A stretch of 64,000 bases of DNA from Saururus chinensis (GCA_035235625.1 CP141149.1:10384893-10448892), one strand, 5' to 3'; shown: positions 34,001 through 46,815, counted from the stretch's first letter. Numbers and translations: made by a program. The notes: generated by a model not told the origin, from the sequence alone.

Positions 34001-37000
34001 CTATACAACCCTTGTAATTACGACAGTGAAGAAGGTGAAGAAGTTGAAAATATGTGGGTGACAATCAGTGGTACAATAATGATATAGGTGCGCCAGCAAA
34101 TCCATGATGGTGTGCTTGTCTTTAGTCTTTGGAATCTCAATGTTAAACACCAACTCTGTGTCAAGATAGTCGTGTGGCACTATACGAACCTCCTTTTTCA
34201 TCCGCTGCCCAGCGTGCTCTTCAACGTCAATCACCTTTCTGATCTCGAGGTTGTACTTTCCTTCTTCTCCTGGGTTGGTTTCTTGACTGGCCGGGATTGT
34301 ACAATTTCTTCATTTATTTTCTTCAAATATCTTGTTATCATGGTCCTTTACAACTTCAGACCCTTCTTCTTTATTAGGGAGGCAGCTATTGGCTGCCTTC
34401 TTTTTGCATATAAGAAATAAGAAATAGCATTAGTACATACACAATATGCAAGTCCATCGTGTTTTATATTACATGATATATCACCATGTCATATTGACTG
34501 AAACACGATAAAGGGTCTTATCATGTTAACGAGCACATGACCACAACCAGATCATTTTCTTAAAAACATCTATTTCAATGATCATATGATCGTTCACACG
34601 AAGACAAGAAAATAGTCTTTCTTAAATAATGACTTTTGAGGTTGTCGTGTGCTTGATTACACGATTAGTCCCATACGAATACGATAGTTTAAAATATCGT
34701 ACTTACTCAAAATAAATCCCTCATCCACCAACTGAGGAACAAGGATTGGTTGCTCTTAATGAGCATATGGTTGACCAACTTCTCTAGATTTTAAAGCTCT
34801 TGACTTGATGCAAACCAATGGAGAACCTTCGGTTCTTGGCAGAGGTGTTGATACATGAGGGACTTCCAATTGAAGGGATTCATGCGGTCGATCTATCTTC
34901 GGTTCTTGTGGGGTTGAATCTATTCTATGAGGCTTGTTGCCACCTCCAAATCGTTTTTAACCCATTGGAGTGTAGCTTCAACTCTCTCTGTGTTCCATCC
35001 ATGTTCCCCGTACAGAACAACTTTCTCTAAATCAACATCACAAATCCCAATCATGATATCAATTGGCATGACGAATGATTCAATGACTTCCTGGCTGGAC
35101 TGCATATGTCCTGACATCTAGCCATGGTGGGCATGGACGGGTTTCATTGTCCTATATATCATTGTGTGTGTACCAGCCTTCTTCGCCTTTGGGGTCCCCG
35201 TTTTGCCATCCATCAAGTGGGCCTCTTTAGCAATTGGTGTGATTCGCATAATAACTTGGGAGTTTGGCTTTAGACACATGAACACCTCCTTATACCACTT
35301 CCTCATCCAGTGATGAACAAGTAGCTTCTTCCTCGCCTTTTCATCGGCCGGGTCAAGCATAGCAGCCTTCTCCATGTCTCTCAAACGTTGGGTAAATCTA
35401 GGTCACCTCTTGCCCCTCGGGCAACATGGAGGACCACTGGGAGCCCATATGGACATATGCTCATAAAAGCATACCTGGTGGATAGTACAAAACAAACTGG
35501 TCAGTAGTGTAAGTATGACAATTTAGTCATGTTACGTATAGCACACTTCACGACAATATCGGGTTATCAATTACACAATAGTCCTTTATCGTGTAATGTT
35601 ATATACATGATATGGTACTTAGCCATCTTACCATGCACATGATATTTCTACGTGCATGTTATCCTTCATATTTTTGTAAACACGATCGACTTGATATCGT
35701 GTGAGCGATACAACGATATACATGTGTTTGTAGAAATATCGTGTCATTAGAAAGGCAAAAATATAATTCATCGTGATATCTATAATATGAGAGTTACTTG
35801 GAGCACAAATGAAGCACCAACGAGAATTCCAGCTTTGGTAGAGCGCTCATCCCATCTGCTCATGATATTCCAGTGGGCTGATGATATGCCTCTCATCAAC
35901 ATATCATGCATGGCCCCAACCCAATTGTAGCCCCCCACGATCGACATGTCATCTATGTAATCACACAGAGATTGGGATACCACTCTATTGCTTTGTGTGA
36001 ATAACACCAGGACTCCCATATACATGTTAGCCAACCGTGCTAAGTTCTCGTCCACTTCTTTCAACATTTCTTCAAGTCTTGTCTTCTCCGGCTGCTTCCC
36101 TTGGAAGAATTTCTTGTAGATTGCCCCTTGCCTTGGGTAGCCTTCCCCTCGCTACTTTTCAATTTACACGGGTTCCCTTTTCCACTCAAACCCGTGATTA
36201 TTGCCACTTCATCCACCGTAAGGGGTAGTCTTTTGCCCCTAATGTTGAAGACCTCCTATGAGTCATCCCAGCACTCACCAATGAGAACATCCAATAGCAG
36301 CCTAGAGATAATGATGGGCTTGCAATCATATACTAGGTGGAACCTAGTCTCCACCACGATAGTCTTGCATCCCAGACGTGAATCAACAAGGTCTTTTGAT
36401 AGACGGAGTCCTGCAAGGAAATTATTCGTTCCTAGTGCTGATCTTTTCTTGTAGATTTTCTTCTTCTTATCTTTTGCTGTCTTCAATGACTCCGCTGTTT
36501 TCTCTAATACTCTAACTTTACGTCTATAAAATTAGATAAATATATGTATATAACCAATGGGTTGTGACCATAATCAATAGTCGGATTGATTCACATTATC
36601 TAACTAACTTCCTTATATACGATAAGCATATATATCATGTTATCTGGTATACGATAAGAGGATGACTCATACACGATATCACAATGGTTGAATAACGTGT
36701 TGCTAGCATCTTATCAAAGACACGATATGTGACTTATCGTATTTTTGAAAACATGATTTTCTGCTTTGACTACCTACTTCGTGTGGTCTAATAAATGACA
36801 AACCTAAAATTGTGCATACAAATATACAAAGTAGATTTTGGTAAAGGCCTTACCATGAAATTGATCAAAGCCGGATCGCATCAAACGGAACCTCGCTACA
36901 CGGCCGAAACTTGCTTTGGGGCTTAATGTTTCAAAATCACCTTGTAAAAACAAGATGAAATGGAACTAAAGCCTGAGTGTTTTTTAAAATCTCATTCCGG

Positions 37001-37191
37001 AAACAAAAAAACCCTAATCTTCGAAAAATCGACTGGAGTTTTTCACAATCACTGGTGGGATGGGTTGCAAAATATGCTCTCGTGCTGCTGTGAACGCTAC
37101 ACAATGCTCCAAATGACAAAATCGATGGTGAGATAGGTTGAAATTTGGAACGGAGTCTTCTCACAGAGGAATTGCTAGAGTCTAAAGTCAT
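34001..37191 (-). pseudogene. Degenerate plant mobile-domain / DUF1985-like gene
   Basis: Minus-strand segments read in order resemble plant proteins of the mobile-domain/DUF1985 kind, often carried by transposons. A possible N-terminus lies at 37191-36937. At 36486-36130 the phrase FNIRGKRLPLTVDEVAIITG is the most family-like. At 36067-35780, NLARLANMYMGVLVLF and CDYIDDMSIVGGYNWVGA correspond to the conserved Y..DD......Y.WG pattern. Hydrophilic segments follow at 35384-34920 and 34234-34001. In-frame stops occur (for example just after GECWDDS and at 35118). AT-rich spacers between segments (about 34430-34740, 35460-35790, 36530-36790) could be introns. The exact family is uncertain; I saw neither an Ulp1 protease triad nor a transposase. 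Confidence 0.38.
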
Positions 37192-37718
37192 TTGCGTGTG
37201 AATACGACTTCGTGAGGGTTTTACGTGGTATAAAACCCTAACTCAGGTCAAGGGTATTTTTGTCCAAAATTTATCTTATATTGTGTTATTCCATGTTTGA
37301 TGCCATTTGTGTTTAAAATCTAGGGAATATGGAAATTTTTAATCTTCAGCAGGGCAACTCTTTCTGCAATAATTAGTTCAGCGAGGTCAAAGATCCTAGT
37401 ATAATCAAGTCTACTTTCATATTGTTGAGTCCTCTTCTTCTTCTCACTAAGTTAATATTAGACTTTTTTTTATTTTTTCCTTTTCTATGTGGGAGGTGGG
37501 ACATATTTTTTTTGAGTTCTTTAAAGCTTGCTTAGTATGATATGTTTGAGGAGTTGGTGCATCTAATAAAGTTGCTTTTCTATACAAGAAACTTATTAAT
37601 GGAATAGGCTTTTATAGGTTTTGATTATGGATTAACTTGTAAAGCAATTGGTGCTATAATTCCATCCTATAATCAAATTGCCTCCCCTCTTAATAAATTC
37701 TTTAACAAACTTCATGAG
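37192..37718. other. Unassigned AT-rich stretch
   Basis: No family recognised. Plus-strand text at about 37650-37720 is weakly coding-like but too short to assign. Confidence 0.35.
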
Positions 37719-37800
37719 TGTGCAAAGCTCAAATGGTCAGAACTCAAGAATAGATGAACTTTGATCTTGAGAGTATGGTGGTTTGAATCCACTAAGATCC
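37719..37800 (+). pseudogene. tRNA-like relic, plus strand
   Basis: An A-box-like AGCTCAAATGGTCAG (from 37726) is followed by a possible anticodon stem TCAAG/CTTGA enclosing 17 bases, and a B-box/T-arm GTGGTTTGAATCCAC near 37779. The D stem has one mismatch and the acceptor stem does not pair, so this is not a functional tRNA. It could be a tRNA pseudogene or the head of a SINE. Confidence 0.4.
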
Positions 37801-38377
37801 TTTAAAGAGAGTAACTTGCTAGTGTTGTATAATATGATATGCATGAAGGCCCCCAAAAAATATGAACTATAAAACAAATGGCCTATCAAGGCAATAGATA
37901 TGCAAAATTGTATTTTAAATGAAATATCTACATTCATTTTGCTTGAGTTGTTGGCTATTTGTGATTGATTTGTTGTTCTATTAGGTTGTGGTACATATAC
38001 TACTTGGAAGAATGAAAGCTTCTCAAACACTCCTGAGAATTTCAGTAAAGCTTCTCAGTTACATCTATAACCCCTCTAATTTTTCTATTATGACTTCAGC
38101 ATGTTTGAAGATACATTTACAAGTAAATTCCTTATGAAAAAAAATTAAACTTAGTAGCAAGTAAGAACTACTTAAAGTGTTGAATCATTTAAGCTGTCTC
38201 CACACTCTTCACCACATCTTCTAAAGACCATTACTTGTCCAGCTTGTTCTAATGCTAAATTATAAAGTCTCTTCTCCTTCCTGTCTCACCTCTTGCCTCT
38301 TCTCCTTCCTATCTGACATCTTCCCTAACTTTGAGCCCATAAAATTGTAGGACATGGCATTTAAAGTTAATTTTACT

Positions 38378-38457
38378 AACACTTGGTGGACTTGAACCAC
38401 CATCTTCTTGGAACAATATTTATAATCCCAAGAGCTCTACCATTTGAGCTAAGGAGC
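38378..38457 (-). pseudogene. tRNA-like relic, minus strand
   Basis: The minus strand begins GCTCCTTAGCTCAAATGG and shows a paired D arm (GCTC/GAGC). An anticodon stem CTTGG/CCAAG encloses 16 bases, and a paired T arm reads GTGGTTCAAGTCCAC with a perfect B box (GGTTCAAGTCC). The 3' acceptor side (AAGTGTT) pairs only partly. The long anticodon loop could mean an intron or degeneration. A Pol III-transcribed relic is more likely than a working tRNA. Confidence 0.45.
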
Positions 38458-40041
38458 TTGGCAGTTAATTCCCCTCTACAATAAGCTTATAAATTGGCAA
38501 TTTACATGGTCTATCAAGGACTCCTTTAGGTGTTTTGAACTCACGAATAGTAAAATAAGTACAATGAACATATTGCAATATACCTTATTGCAAGGATAAA
38601 TGATGGGTGCAGAAGTTTCATAGTTAGGAACATTTAACATTTGCCTCGCATGTAAATTGACCAAGGAATTAGAAACAAATAAGGAAACAAAGATGAAAAA
38701 AAATGATGATGGAATCAATCATAACTGAAACGTTAGTTGCTGAAAAAATTAAAAAATAAATTAAGTGTTACTAATATCAACAATGAAGCAATATTTACAT
38801 ACAACCAAGATAAATCTGACAAATGAACATAGAATGACACCAGATGGGAAAGAAACATTAACTACTTTGTTTAGACAAGTTATCTTCAATTAAATTGGAT
38901 AGCCTAGAACGTAAACTGGTGATGTTTGGTACTCCTTTGATTACTCCATCTACCAATAAAGATATACAACTACTTTCCTGACATTGCATAACCTATAAAG
39001 ATGCCTAAAGTAAAAAGTACATACATGCCATTTTAGCTTCAGCTACAACACTATGGTAAAATGCAAACATAAAGCAAAAGCAAAAACCAAGCATTCAGCC
39101 ACCAAGACCTTAGCAGAATCACACTAAATAGGTACAACATACAACACACAGGCGACATACTCCCTTTGTCCTAAAATAATAGCTCCATTTAGTAAAAAAA
39201 GTTTGTTCCACATTAATAGCTCCATTTTGTTTAATTTAAGTAATTGAGTACTTTAAAAGAGTATTGTGAGTTTATTTTCTCTTCTCATGGATGTGGGTTT
39301 CACCATTTAATAAAAACTACTATTTTTTCAATTGTAACTTTTAATATAGGATGTAGGAAGTATAATTTTGGGCTATGGTTTTTAAGCTTAATTGAAATAA
39401 CCCAAGTATTACAACATAAATCCAAAATGATGCCCTTCCCCTTTCCCTGCTAACCACACATTTGTAGATAAATTCAAATTGTGTCCATATCTCATGTTTC
39501 ATGAAGACTAATTATAAAGTAATGTGTGAGACAGTTATCTCCCATAAAAAGGAAAATAGCCCTCTTTTCCTCACCAATTTTCATAACATATCAAAATTGA
39601 GTAAGAAAAAGATTACAACAAAATGTGAGAAAAATCTGCTCAGCACACAATGGAAGGTATAGAAAAAAGTATGTATGGCAAAAGGGAAGCTCTCTCGCCC
39701 CCATCTACAGTCACAAAGCCTGAAAGTTTCCCATATCAAAATTAGGCACAAAATGAACCAACCAAAAGCTTTGGGCATTTGATACCTGCACTATACACAC
39801 ACAAAAAAAAACTAAGAATCCATCAAACATACAGAGGATTGATTTAGAAAAGAGTGCAAATTTCATAGAGAGGGAAAACAAGGAGTAGGTGTGAGGCTTT
39901 CTCTTTGGTGAAAAGGAAGTAGTTGCGTGCATGGACCTTGACATTGTTGTGAACCTGCAACTAAACATGGGGTGGGGATGTGGGTGAGGAAGGACTCAGT
40001 CGAGGAGGGGGTTTGTCCATGAATCCTCCTTGACAAGGTGT
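38458..40041. other. Unassigned stretch before copia element K1
   Basis: AT-rich sequence with no recognised gene. ORFs on the minus strand at 38476-38718 and 39581-39968 have no known domain. A MITE-like fragment lies at 39160. Confidence 0.4.
39160..39250. mobile_element. Stowaway-like MITE fragment
   Basis: CTCCCTTTGTCCTAAAATAA, preceded by TA, is close to the CTCCCTCCGTCCCAAAATAA terminus of plant Tc1/mariner-type (Stowaway) MITEs. The matching inverted end was not found downstream, so only one end is supported. Confidence 0.5.
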
Positions 40042-40440
40042 TGTTGACGTTGAAACCCAATTACGGGATTCTCATTAAGGGAAGTTTGGTTTTTTTGTTC
40101 ATTAGACCTAAGTTATAAATACAACAAGAGGAGGTCGACGAGATTTGTGTGGAGAAGAGGTCAACGTCTTGACAATAACAGGGAAGACCAAAGCCGCCAC
40201 AATCCGGAATCAAGAGGTCAGCGTAGAGAAGGAAAACATAAATTTTTGGGAGGAAGAAGTTGGAGTTTTCTTCTGTGTCTTGTGTCAGGAGCATTGCTGA
40301 GAGATCTTTGTAATTTTGTTGTAATTATTTTTCTATCTAGTGGAATTGTGTGATCTTGTAGATATAGGCAGCAAGGCCAAACCACGTAATTCCCTATGTT
40401 CTTATTTTGCTTTCTTGTTGGCATATCTAGATTCATTATT
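40042..40440 (+). repeat. 5' LTR of K1
   Basis: It begins TGTTGACGTTGAAACCC and aligns with the 3' LTR (TGTTGACAGTGAAACCC at 56541) through GTGTGATC and AGCAAGGCC to CATTATT. After 40440 the two diverge, marking the end of the LTR or a deletion that also removed the primer-binding site. Confidence 0.85.
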
Positions 40441-40458
40441 TTGCTTTCTTGTGAATGC

Positions 40459-40930
40459 TTTGATCTGCTTGAGCGGTTGTATGCGAGTCTTTCTACAATC
40501 AAGGTACATCTTGTGACCAATTTATTTGATTTAAAAATGTTTGATGATGAGACTGTGGCCAATCACTTGAATTTATTCCATAATTTGGTTAATCAACTTA
40601 AGGTAGTAGATGTTAATTTTACTAAAGATATACAATCTATTGCTTTGCTTAAGTCTTTGCCATATGATTGAGAATCATTTAAAGTTGTTGTTCATAGTTC
40701 CCATAATATAGATAAATTTAAGTTGAATGATGTATGTGGAATGATATTGGCTGAAGAAACACGACATAAAGGTGGTTCTTCTTCATCCAGTTCAGTCTAA
40801 CTATGGAAGAAAGGAGGCAGCGACCTCAAAGAGGCAAACCTAGATGGAGAGGGAGGTCTAGGAGGGGGCAGTCCAAGTCTGAACATCATAAAAGTGATGG
40901 GGCTTGTTGACAGTGTAGGCAGAAAGGCCA
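40459..40930 (+). pseudogene. K1 gag, 5'-truncated, with zinc knuckle
   Basis: Copia gag (UBN2-type): LLERLYASLSTIKVHLV, then MFDDETVANHLNLFHNLVNQ and LLKSLPYD, followed by a stop (near 40669). The frame continues through a basic linker (RGKPRWRGRSRRGQ) into a zinc knuckle CRQKGHLKKDC at about 40916. A stop codon replaces the residue normally found after the first cysteine of the knuckle. The N-terminal half of gag is missing. Confidence 0.8.
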
Positions 40931-40931
40931 C

Positions 40932-41375
40932 TTGAAGAAAGATTGTCCAAACCCCCCTCATAATGGAGCACAAAATCATGCTAAAAATAATGTTAATGTT
41001 GCCGAATCTGATTGCATGTTATTGTCTATGGAATGTAAATGTGATGCTTGGATTATTGATAGTGGTGCCTCATTTCATGCTACTTCTAGCAAAAACTTGA
41101 TGCAGAATTTTATGGCTAGTGATTTGGGCAATGTCTATTTGGGACATGATCAAGCTTATGAAATCATAGATAAGGGTGACATTCGTTTGTTGCTTGATGA
41201 TAATATTGTGCTTGTGTTAAAAGATGCTCGCCTTGTACCTCATTTGACAAAGAATATTATTTATGTTGGTCAATGGGCTGCTCTTGGTGTTACTACTCAC
41301 TTCATGAATGACAATTGGAAGATGAGTAAAGGTATCATGGTTGTGGCTAAGGGGATGAAAATTAGGACACTATAA
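40932..41375 (+). pseudogene. K1 protease region
   Basis: The frame follows the zinc knuckle. The aspartic protease active site is WIIDSGASFHAT (about residues 40-51 of this segment), typical of copia elements, and the downstream LKDARLVPHLTKNIIYVGQ is the conserved protease C-terminal segment. The frame stops at 41375. Confidence 0.85.
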
Positions 41376-42113
41376 ATGACATCTAGTTGTTCTAAGTAAT
41401 CTATTGGAGTGGCCTCTAATGTATCTGATGTCAGTTTATGGCATTGCCGCCTTGGGCATATGTTAGAGAAAGGGATGGAGGTGTTACAGGCTAGGGGGAA
41501 GCTACCCAGTTTGAGGCGTGCAAATTTGGAATTTTGTGAGCATTGCGTCATGGGAAAGCAACACAAAGTTTCATTTACCAGAGCTACCCCAAAGCGCAAG
41601 TCTGACAGTCTTGAACTTGTACACACAGATGTTTGGGGACCAGCACAGGTTCCATCCCTTCGAAGTGCATCATTCTTCGTTACTTTTATTAATGATGCTT
41701 CTCACAAGTTATGGGTTTAGTTTACTAAGAATAAGTCTGACATATTTTCAATATTTGTGCAATGGAAAACACTTGTTGAGAATGAGACAAGATTAAAATT
41801 GAAGTGTTTGAAGTTAGACAATGGAGGTGAGTATTGTAGTAGGGAATTCCAGTCCAATTGTGACAAACATGGCATTAGAAGGTTGCTTACTACTCCCAGA
41901 CGGCCTAGACAGAATGACGTTGTTGAGTGGATAAACATGACCATCATGGAGAAGGCACACAATATATAACTACACTGTGGCCTTCCGCTCTCAATCTGGA
42001 GTTATGTTGTTGACACTACAACATACTTGATCAATAGGTCTCCATACTACCCCCTAGATGAAGGCATTTATGAAGAGGCATGGTCAAAGAAGGAGGTAAA
42101 GATAGATTACATA
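41376..42113 (+). pseudogene. K1 integrase, first part
   Basis: The pre-integrase/zinc region keeps WHCRLGHM and CEHCVMGKQ (HHCC). The core keeps VHTDVWGP (first Asp) and LDNGGEY (second Asp). The third acidic position is around VEWINMTI, where the conserved Glu is recognisable. A stop (near 41718) and a stop at 41967 break the frame. Element B interrupts shortly after the core, following EVKIDY. Confidence 0.85.
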
Positions 42114-43326
42114 TGTAATGCCCGAGATTTTTCATACATTTTCCTCAAAATTCACAGAAATTTTTTGCAACATAACTACTATAAATCGGGAAAAATGATG
42201 AATACGAAACCTGTGAAAATAATTTTATAATTTAAAACATAACACATTAGTTTTCCCATACAAGTTTTTACTCATTCGAATAAACATCATACGGCCAAAC
42301 CAAACATCCTCAGGCGCTACTTGAAAACAGCCATATAGATAAATTGCTATGATTATAGACTTAAATGTAAATCTCTCCCAGGCATCCTTGAGTGCAAGTC
42401 CCATAACAATCCAAAGTCTAATCCAAACTAAAAGTCCAAAATGCATAACAACTTAATTCTCATCTTACCCAATATATTAGATAGTGGAACAAAAATAATA
42501 ACAGTAAGTCAAGTGTAAACTTGAGTCAAAGGGAGTCAAACCATCACTGAAATGAACATCCATCTCGAGGAGCTCTCCGTCACAAACCTGAAAAGCCTCC
42601 CGAACAACGAGGCTAAAAAAATAGGGTAATGAGTATTTTCATACTCAGTAGGAAAATACCCAGTAGGGGAGTTCTAAACAGTGAACTCAGCAAATCTATA
42701 CATAGATATGTTCATGCAACTCAAACATGAACAAACAAGCATATCATAATCATGCTCATATGCATACAAACATGCCAAACAAACCATCGAAACAAACTTA
42801 CACAAACACCCTTATTCAAGGTCATACAAACTTACTCGAACCACCGTATGGTTACTCAAACAACTTACACATACCTGTATGACCTTACTCGTACAATCTT
42901 ACACTTACTTATATGACCATACTTGTACAGTCATACACTTACTCATATCACTTACACATACTTGTGTGACCTTACTCGTACAACCTTACTCAAAATCATA
43001 CACTTATTGTCTTACTCAGAAACATACTCTAACAATCATACTCATACTCTTACAGTCGTGCTTATACTCATACTCTTACAGTCGTACTCATACTATCGAC
43101 CACTGAAGCTCATTACAACTGATAAGCTCCAATGTCGAAATGGAAAAGAATGCCATTGAGACATCACCTTAACCTCCGGGGAGTGACTAGACGTCATAGA
43201 CTTTTCCGAAAGTAAGGCACACCAATGCTCACGGGACACTAGATCAAACAGGTAAGAGCAGGTCCATTATAATACTTACTTGAGCGTGCAAACATAAACA
43301 CAAACACCCACACTTTAGGAGCCATA

Positions 43327-43550
43327 CAGTTGCCCACCATAATGGGTCTTATAGTGCCATAGAATTTCCCACCATAATGGGTTTTATAGTACCATAGAAT
43401 TGCCCACCATAACGGGCTTTATAGTGTCACTTTAGGAGCCATATAGTTGCCTACCATAATAGGTCTTATAGTGCCATAGAATTGACCACCATAATGGGTT
43501 TTATAGTGCCATAGAATTGTCCACCATAATGAGTTTTATAGTGCTAGTGC
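43327..43550. repeat. Tandem array, about seven units of about 35 bp, in B
   Basis: Repeated unit of the form CCACCATAATGGGTTTTATA followed by GTGCCATAGAATTG. Element A has only about one such unit (near 9035-9070), so the array has expanded in B or shrunk in A. Confidence 0.85.
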
Positions 43551-44619
43551 CACTCTTGGGCAGAATCATACAATGCAACTATTAGGCAGAAACATACATT
43601 GCCACTCTTGGGTGGAATCATATAATGCCACTCTTGGGCAGAAATCATACAACGCTCTCAATAGAGCATCGGACGTCTGGGCTTATAGAGCACAAAGACC
43701 AAATTGAAAACATACATCACTCTCAATAGAGTATCAGACATATGGGCTTCATACAGCACACAGACTAAATTGGAAACATATGTCGCTCTTAACATAGCAT
43801 CAGACGTCTGGTGCTCATACAACACACAAACAACATCCTGCAGAAAAACACCATGGCAAGACCTGAGAAATGCTTAGCTGACTCATTATTGGCTAGCTCA
43901 AATACGGAACTTAATCCATCGAACCCTAAGGTCTCAAACTCACAACGCTATCATTAGTTGTGCTCATAATTCAAGTTTGAATTAAGTTATGTGGTACAAT
44001 TATGCCACATGAGCACTCAAACATATCATGCTCCACTGATCAAACCAAAGCTAAGCTCGATCCATAACCCTAGTTCGTCAGGGTAGCAGACTTCACTTAA
44101 CTCGTCCATCTTACAACATAACTCACCATACACCAAAATCTTACATATTCATATAATCTCTGCCATCCACCTTATGGCCAAACCATCTTACCGGAAGTCC
44201 TCAAACTGAGCTCCTAAGAGCCAAACCCAGTTATACCCTCTTACTTAAAACCTCACTTATTTACTTACTTTTCACTTCATAATCTATACATTATGTTTGT
44301 ATAATTATGTACACTCTTACTATCTAACACTCCCCTAACATACACTCTGATCCAAAACAATTCACTCCAATCCTCACCTGTCATACTCATATCCTCTGTC
44401 ATCTGTCATATGCTTACACATTCGTATCCAAATCCATATCAAACACTGTCACTTCTTACCATCCATAGCCCATATACACAAACACATATCCATAGCAAAG
44501 GCAAATAGTCATCATACATATGTATGTCCATCATACATACATATAACATACACATACTTTTATACATATGTATAACATACACATACTTTTATACATACAT
44601 AGCTTACAAACATACTCAC

Positions 44620-44970
44620 TAGCCATCACTAGCACATGCATAATTCATACATACTTCAAACATGCACGCTAGCCATCACTAGCATATGTATAATCCATAT
44701 TTGTAGGAACATCCTTGCTAGCCATCACTACTGCACACATAATCCACATATGTAGAAACATACTCGCTAGCCATCACTAGCACATACATACACATACGAA
44801 GCTTACCAACAAAATGCTAGCCATCACTAGCACATACTCAATCAACATACAAAGCTTACCAACAAACACACTAGCCATCACTAGCATATACTCAATCAAC
44901 ATACAAAGCTTACCAACAAATATGCTAGCCATCACTAGCACATACACAATCCACATACGAAGCTTACCAA
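44620..44970. repeat. Tandem array of about 50-60 bp units in B
   Basis: CTAGCCATCACTAGCACATA followed by CAT and AAGCTTACCAACAAA recurs at least six times. It is the inverted counterpart of 7700-8060 in A. Confidence 0.85.
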
Positions 44971-46815
44971 CATATTTCAAACATATATACAGCCCACATG
45001 CATGTCGTATGCATTTCAACATGGCATAATATATCCTCTTACGTCTTGCAAATGGATCATGATTTAGCATCCAAAGCATTGAATCATGCAATCCTAACAT
45101 GCTGCTACTCATTCAAAGCATGCTATCATAAAATTACAAGTTCAAAGCTCCCCTACCTTGAAATCATGATGTTTGATAGCGAGCACACAATGATGGCGAT
45201 GTCAGTGGCCAAAAGCATTGCCAATTTGAGAGAACTGCTGTACCGAGGATTTTAGGAAGTGCCGGAAACAATCATGACCAAATGGGGTGTCAAAAGTCAA
45301 TGCGGCAAAAGCCATGACCAATGACAGCACACTGAGAAAGGTCAAGCCAATATAAGTGGCGGTGTGGCCATAAGTTGAGGATGCACTCATTGAAGATCGG
45401 CCGGTGGCTAAGAAGTACTCGACCGGCTATAAGACGTCGAAATCAACCATGGACAACACCCAACGGCATCAATTTTGCGTTTACAAGGGCCCACATAAGG
45501 GCGGAGAGCATGGGGCAATGCTCGAGGACAGAGGAGAGGTGGAGGAGGCTCTAGTGGTCAACTCAAATGGTGACGAAACCATCCGATGGTCAGGTGGCAC
45601 AAATATGATGCATAAACCCAGAAACGCACGTGTGGCCACATGCACATGCGGCCAAAAAGTGTCACTCTAGGGGGAGATGGGTAAGACGGTGGCGGCCCAA
45701 GGCCCACAAAGCAACAACGAAACTAGGGCCAGGAAGTGGTGGCCAATCGAAGTTGCGACATCTCCGATCACCACCCACAACTAACACATTTGGTGCGGGC
45801 AGTTGTGCATCTCTTATGGTATAGGGCAAAGGTACGTGGCCCATTCCGAGCGGAGGTATAATCGGGCCAAGTGGGGCTGACCCTCACTATCGCCGAGCCG
45901 GGGCAGAGCCCATGATGGTCAAATGGCCCATGACTCGCCAATGGCAACGACCCGAGACGCACCCATCTGGCCGAGCAAGACAATAGAGGTGATACGGGCT
46001 CAGAAATGGCCACCCCAAACTAACATCAGGTCGAAGTAGGCTGGACGAAGTTCGTCTAGTGGTCGGACAACTATCGATAACACACCGGCTTAAAAAAACT
46101 TCACGGACAGTGAAATGAAAATATAACCAAAACACGAACAAAGTACCGGTATCTCATGGCGGAATGAAGAAAGCATGGCGGCATCTCTAGCCAGCGCCTA
46201 TGGGTTCCTAGCGGCCAACTAAACATAAGTCTAGTTGAGGGCGGCCGCAAACGACATCAAAATTGCACCCTCATGGCTCAAAAATGAGATTTGAAGGAGA
46301 GAAAAACAGAAGAAAAGTTTGGTACCTTGTGGAGGAGCGAAGAGGCCATGGCGGTGGTCATAGCTGGTACCTATAGACTAATAGCGGTGAGGTCAAGAGG
46401 ATCCTGACAAGAACTGGCGGAATCCGATGACACAGGAGGGAGAACGGAGCGACCGAAATCTCACTCAAGTTTTTCTCCCAACTCACTTGACATGAAAAAC
46501 TTACTGGATGTAAGTTTTCTAGAATCCGGCATTTGGGTTCTGGATTTATATATTCCTTTTTATTTTGCCATTTACGTCCCCAACATGCGTTAACCTATTG
46601 GGTACGTGTTGTACCTCCAAAATTTGCACTGTAAGTGCACAGCGAGGCCTACAACCCGCGACTAAGCCTCACACCCGATTCTAGGGGTATAAATATGGAG
46701 TAAATGCTCAAATATGAATACGCCGAAGCATCACATTTTCCCGCTAAAAATGACTAGAAAAATAGTAGGAAAATCACATAAAATTGCAGAAAAATGAGGG
46801 ACATTTCAACTTACA

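Larger units (their letters stand above)
42114..46815 (-). mobile_element. Element B: long non-coding element of family A, inverted, in K1
   Basis: The left end is TGTAATGCCCGAGATTTTTC, equivalent to A's right end. The right end, read on the minus strand, is TGTAAGTTGAAATGTCCCTC, equivalent to A's left end with a few extra bases. It aligns with A in opposite orientation over all of A except the nested C', and keeps about 175 bp (44995-45170) that A lost at the C' junction. TTACAT occurs on both sides (42107-42112 and 46811-46816), but the exact end and duplication are ambiguous. No coding motifs were seen; the GC-rich block at about 45200-46450 mirrors that of A. K1 coding sequence resumes directly after it (HVFGCAAYVYVD). 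Confidence 0.78.

Noticed and set aside
38378..38457. A functional tRNA gene
   Set aside because: The acceptor stem pairs poorly and the anticodon loop is 16 bases. Listed as a relic instead.
40037..40041. GGTGT as a target duplication of copia element K1
   Set aside because: No matching five bases were found at the right end (about 61134-61141), so the duplication is lost or the end is misplaced.
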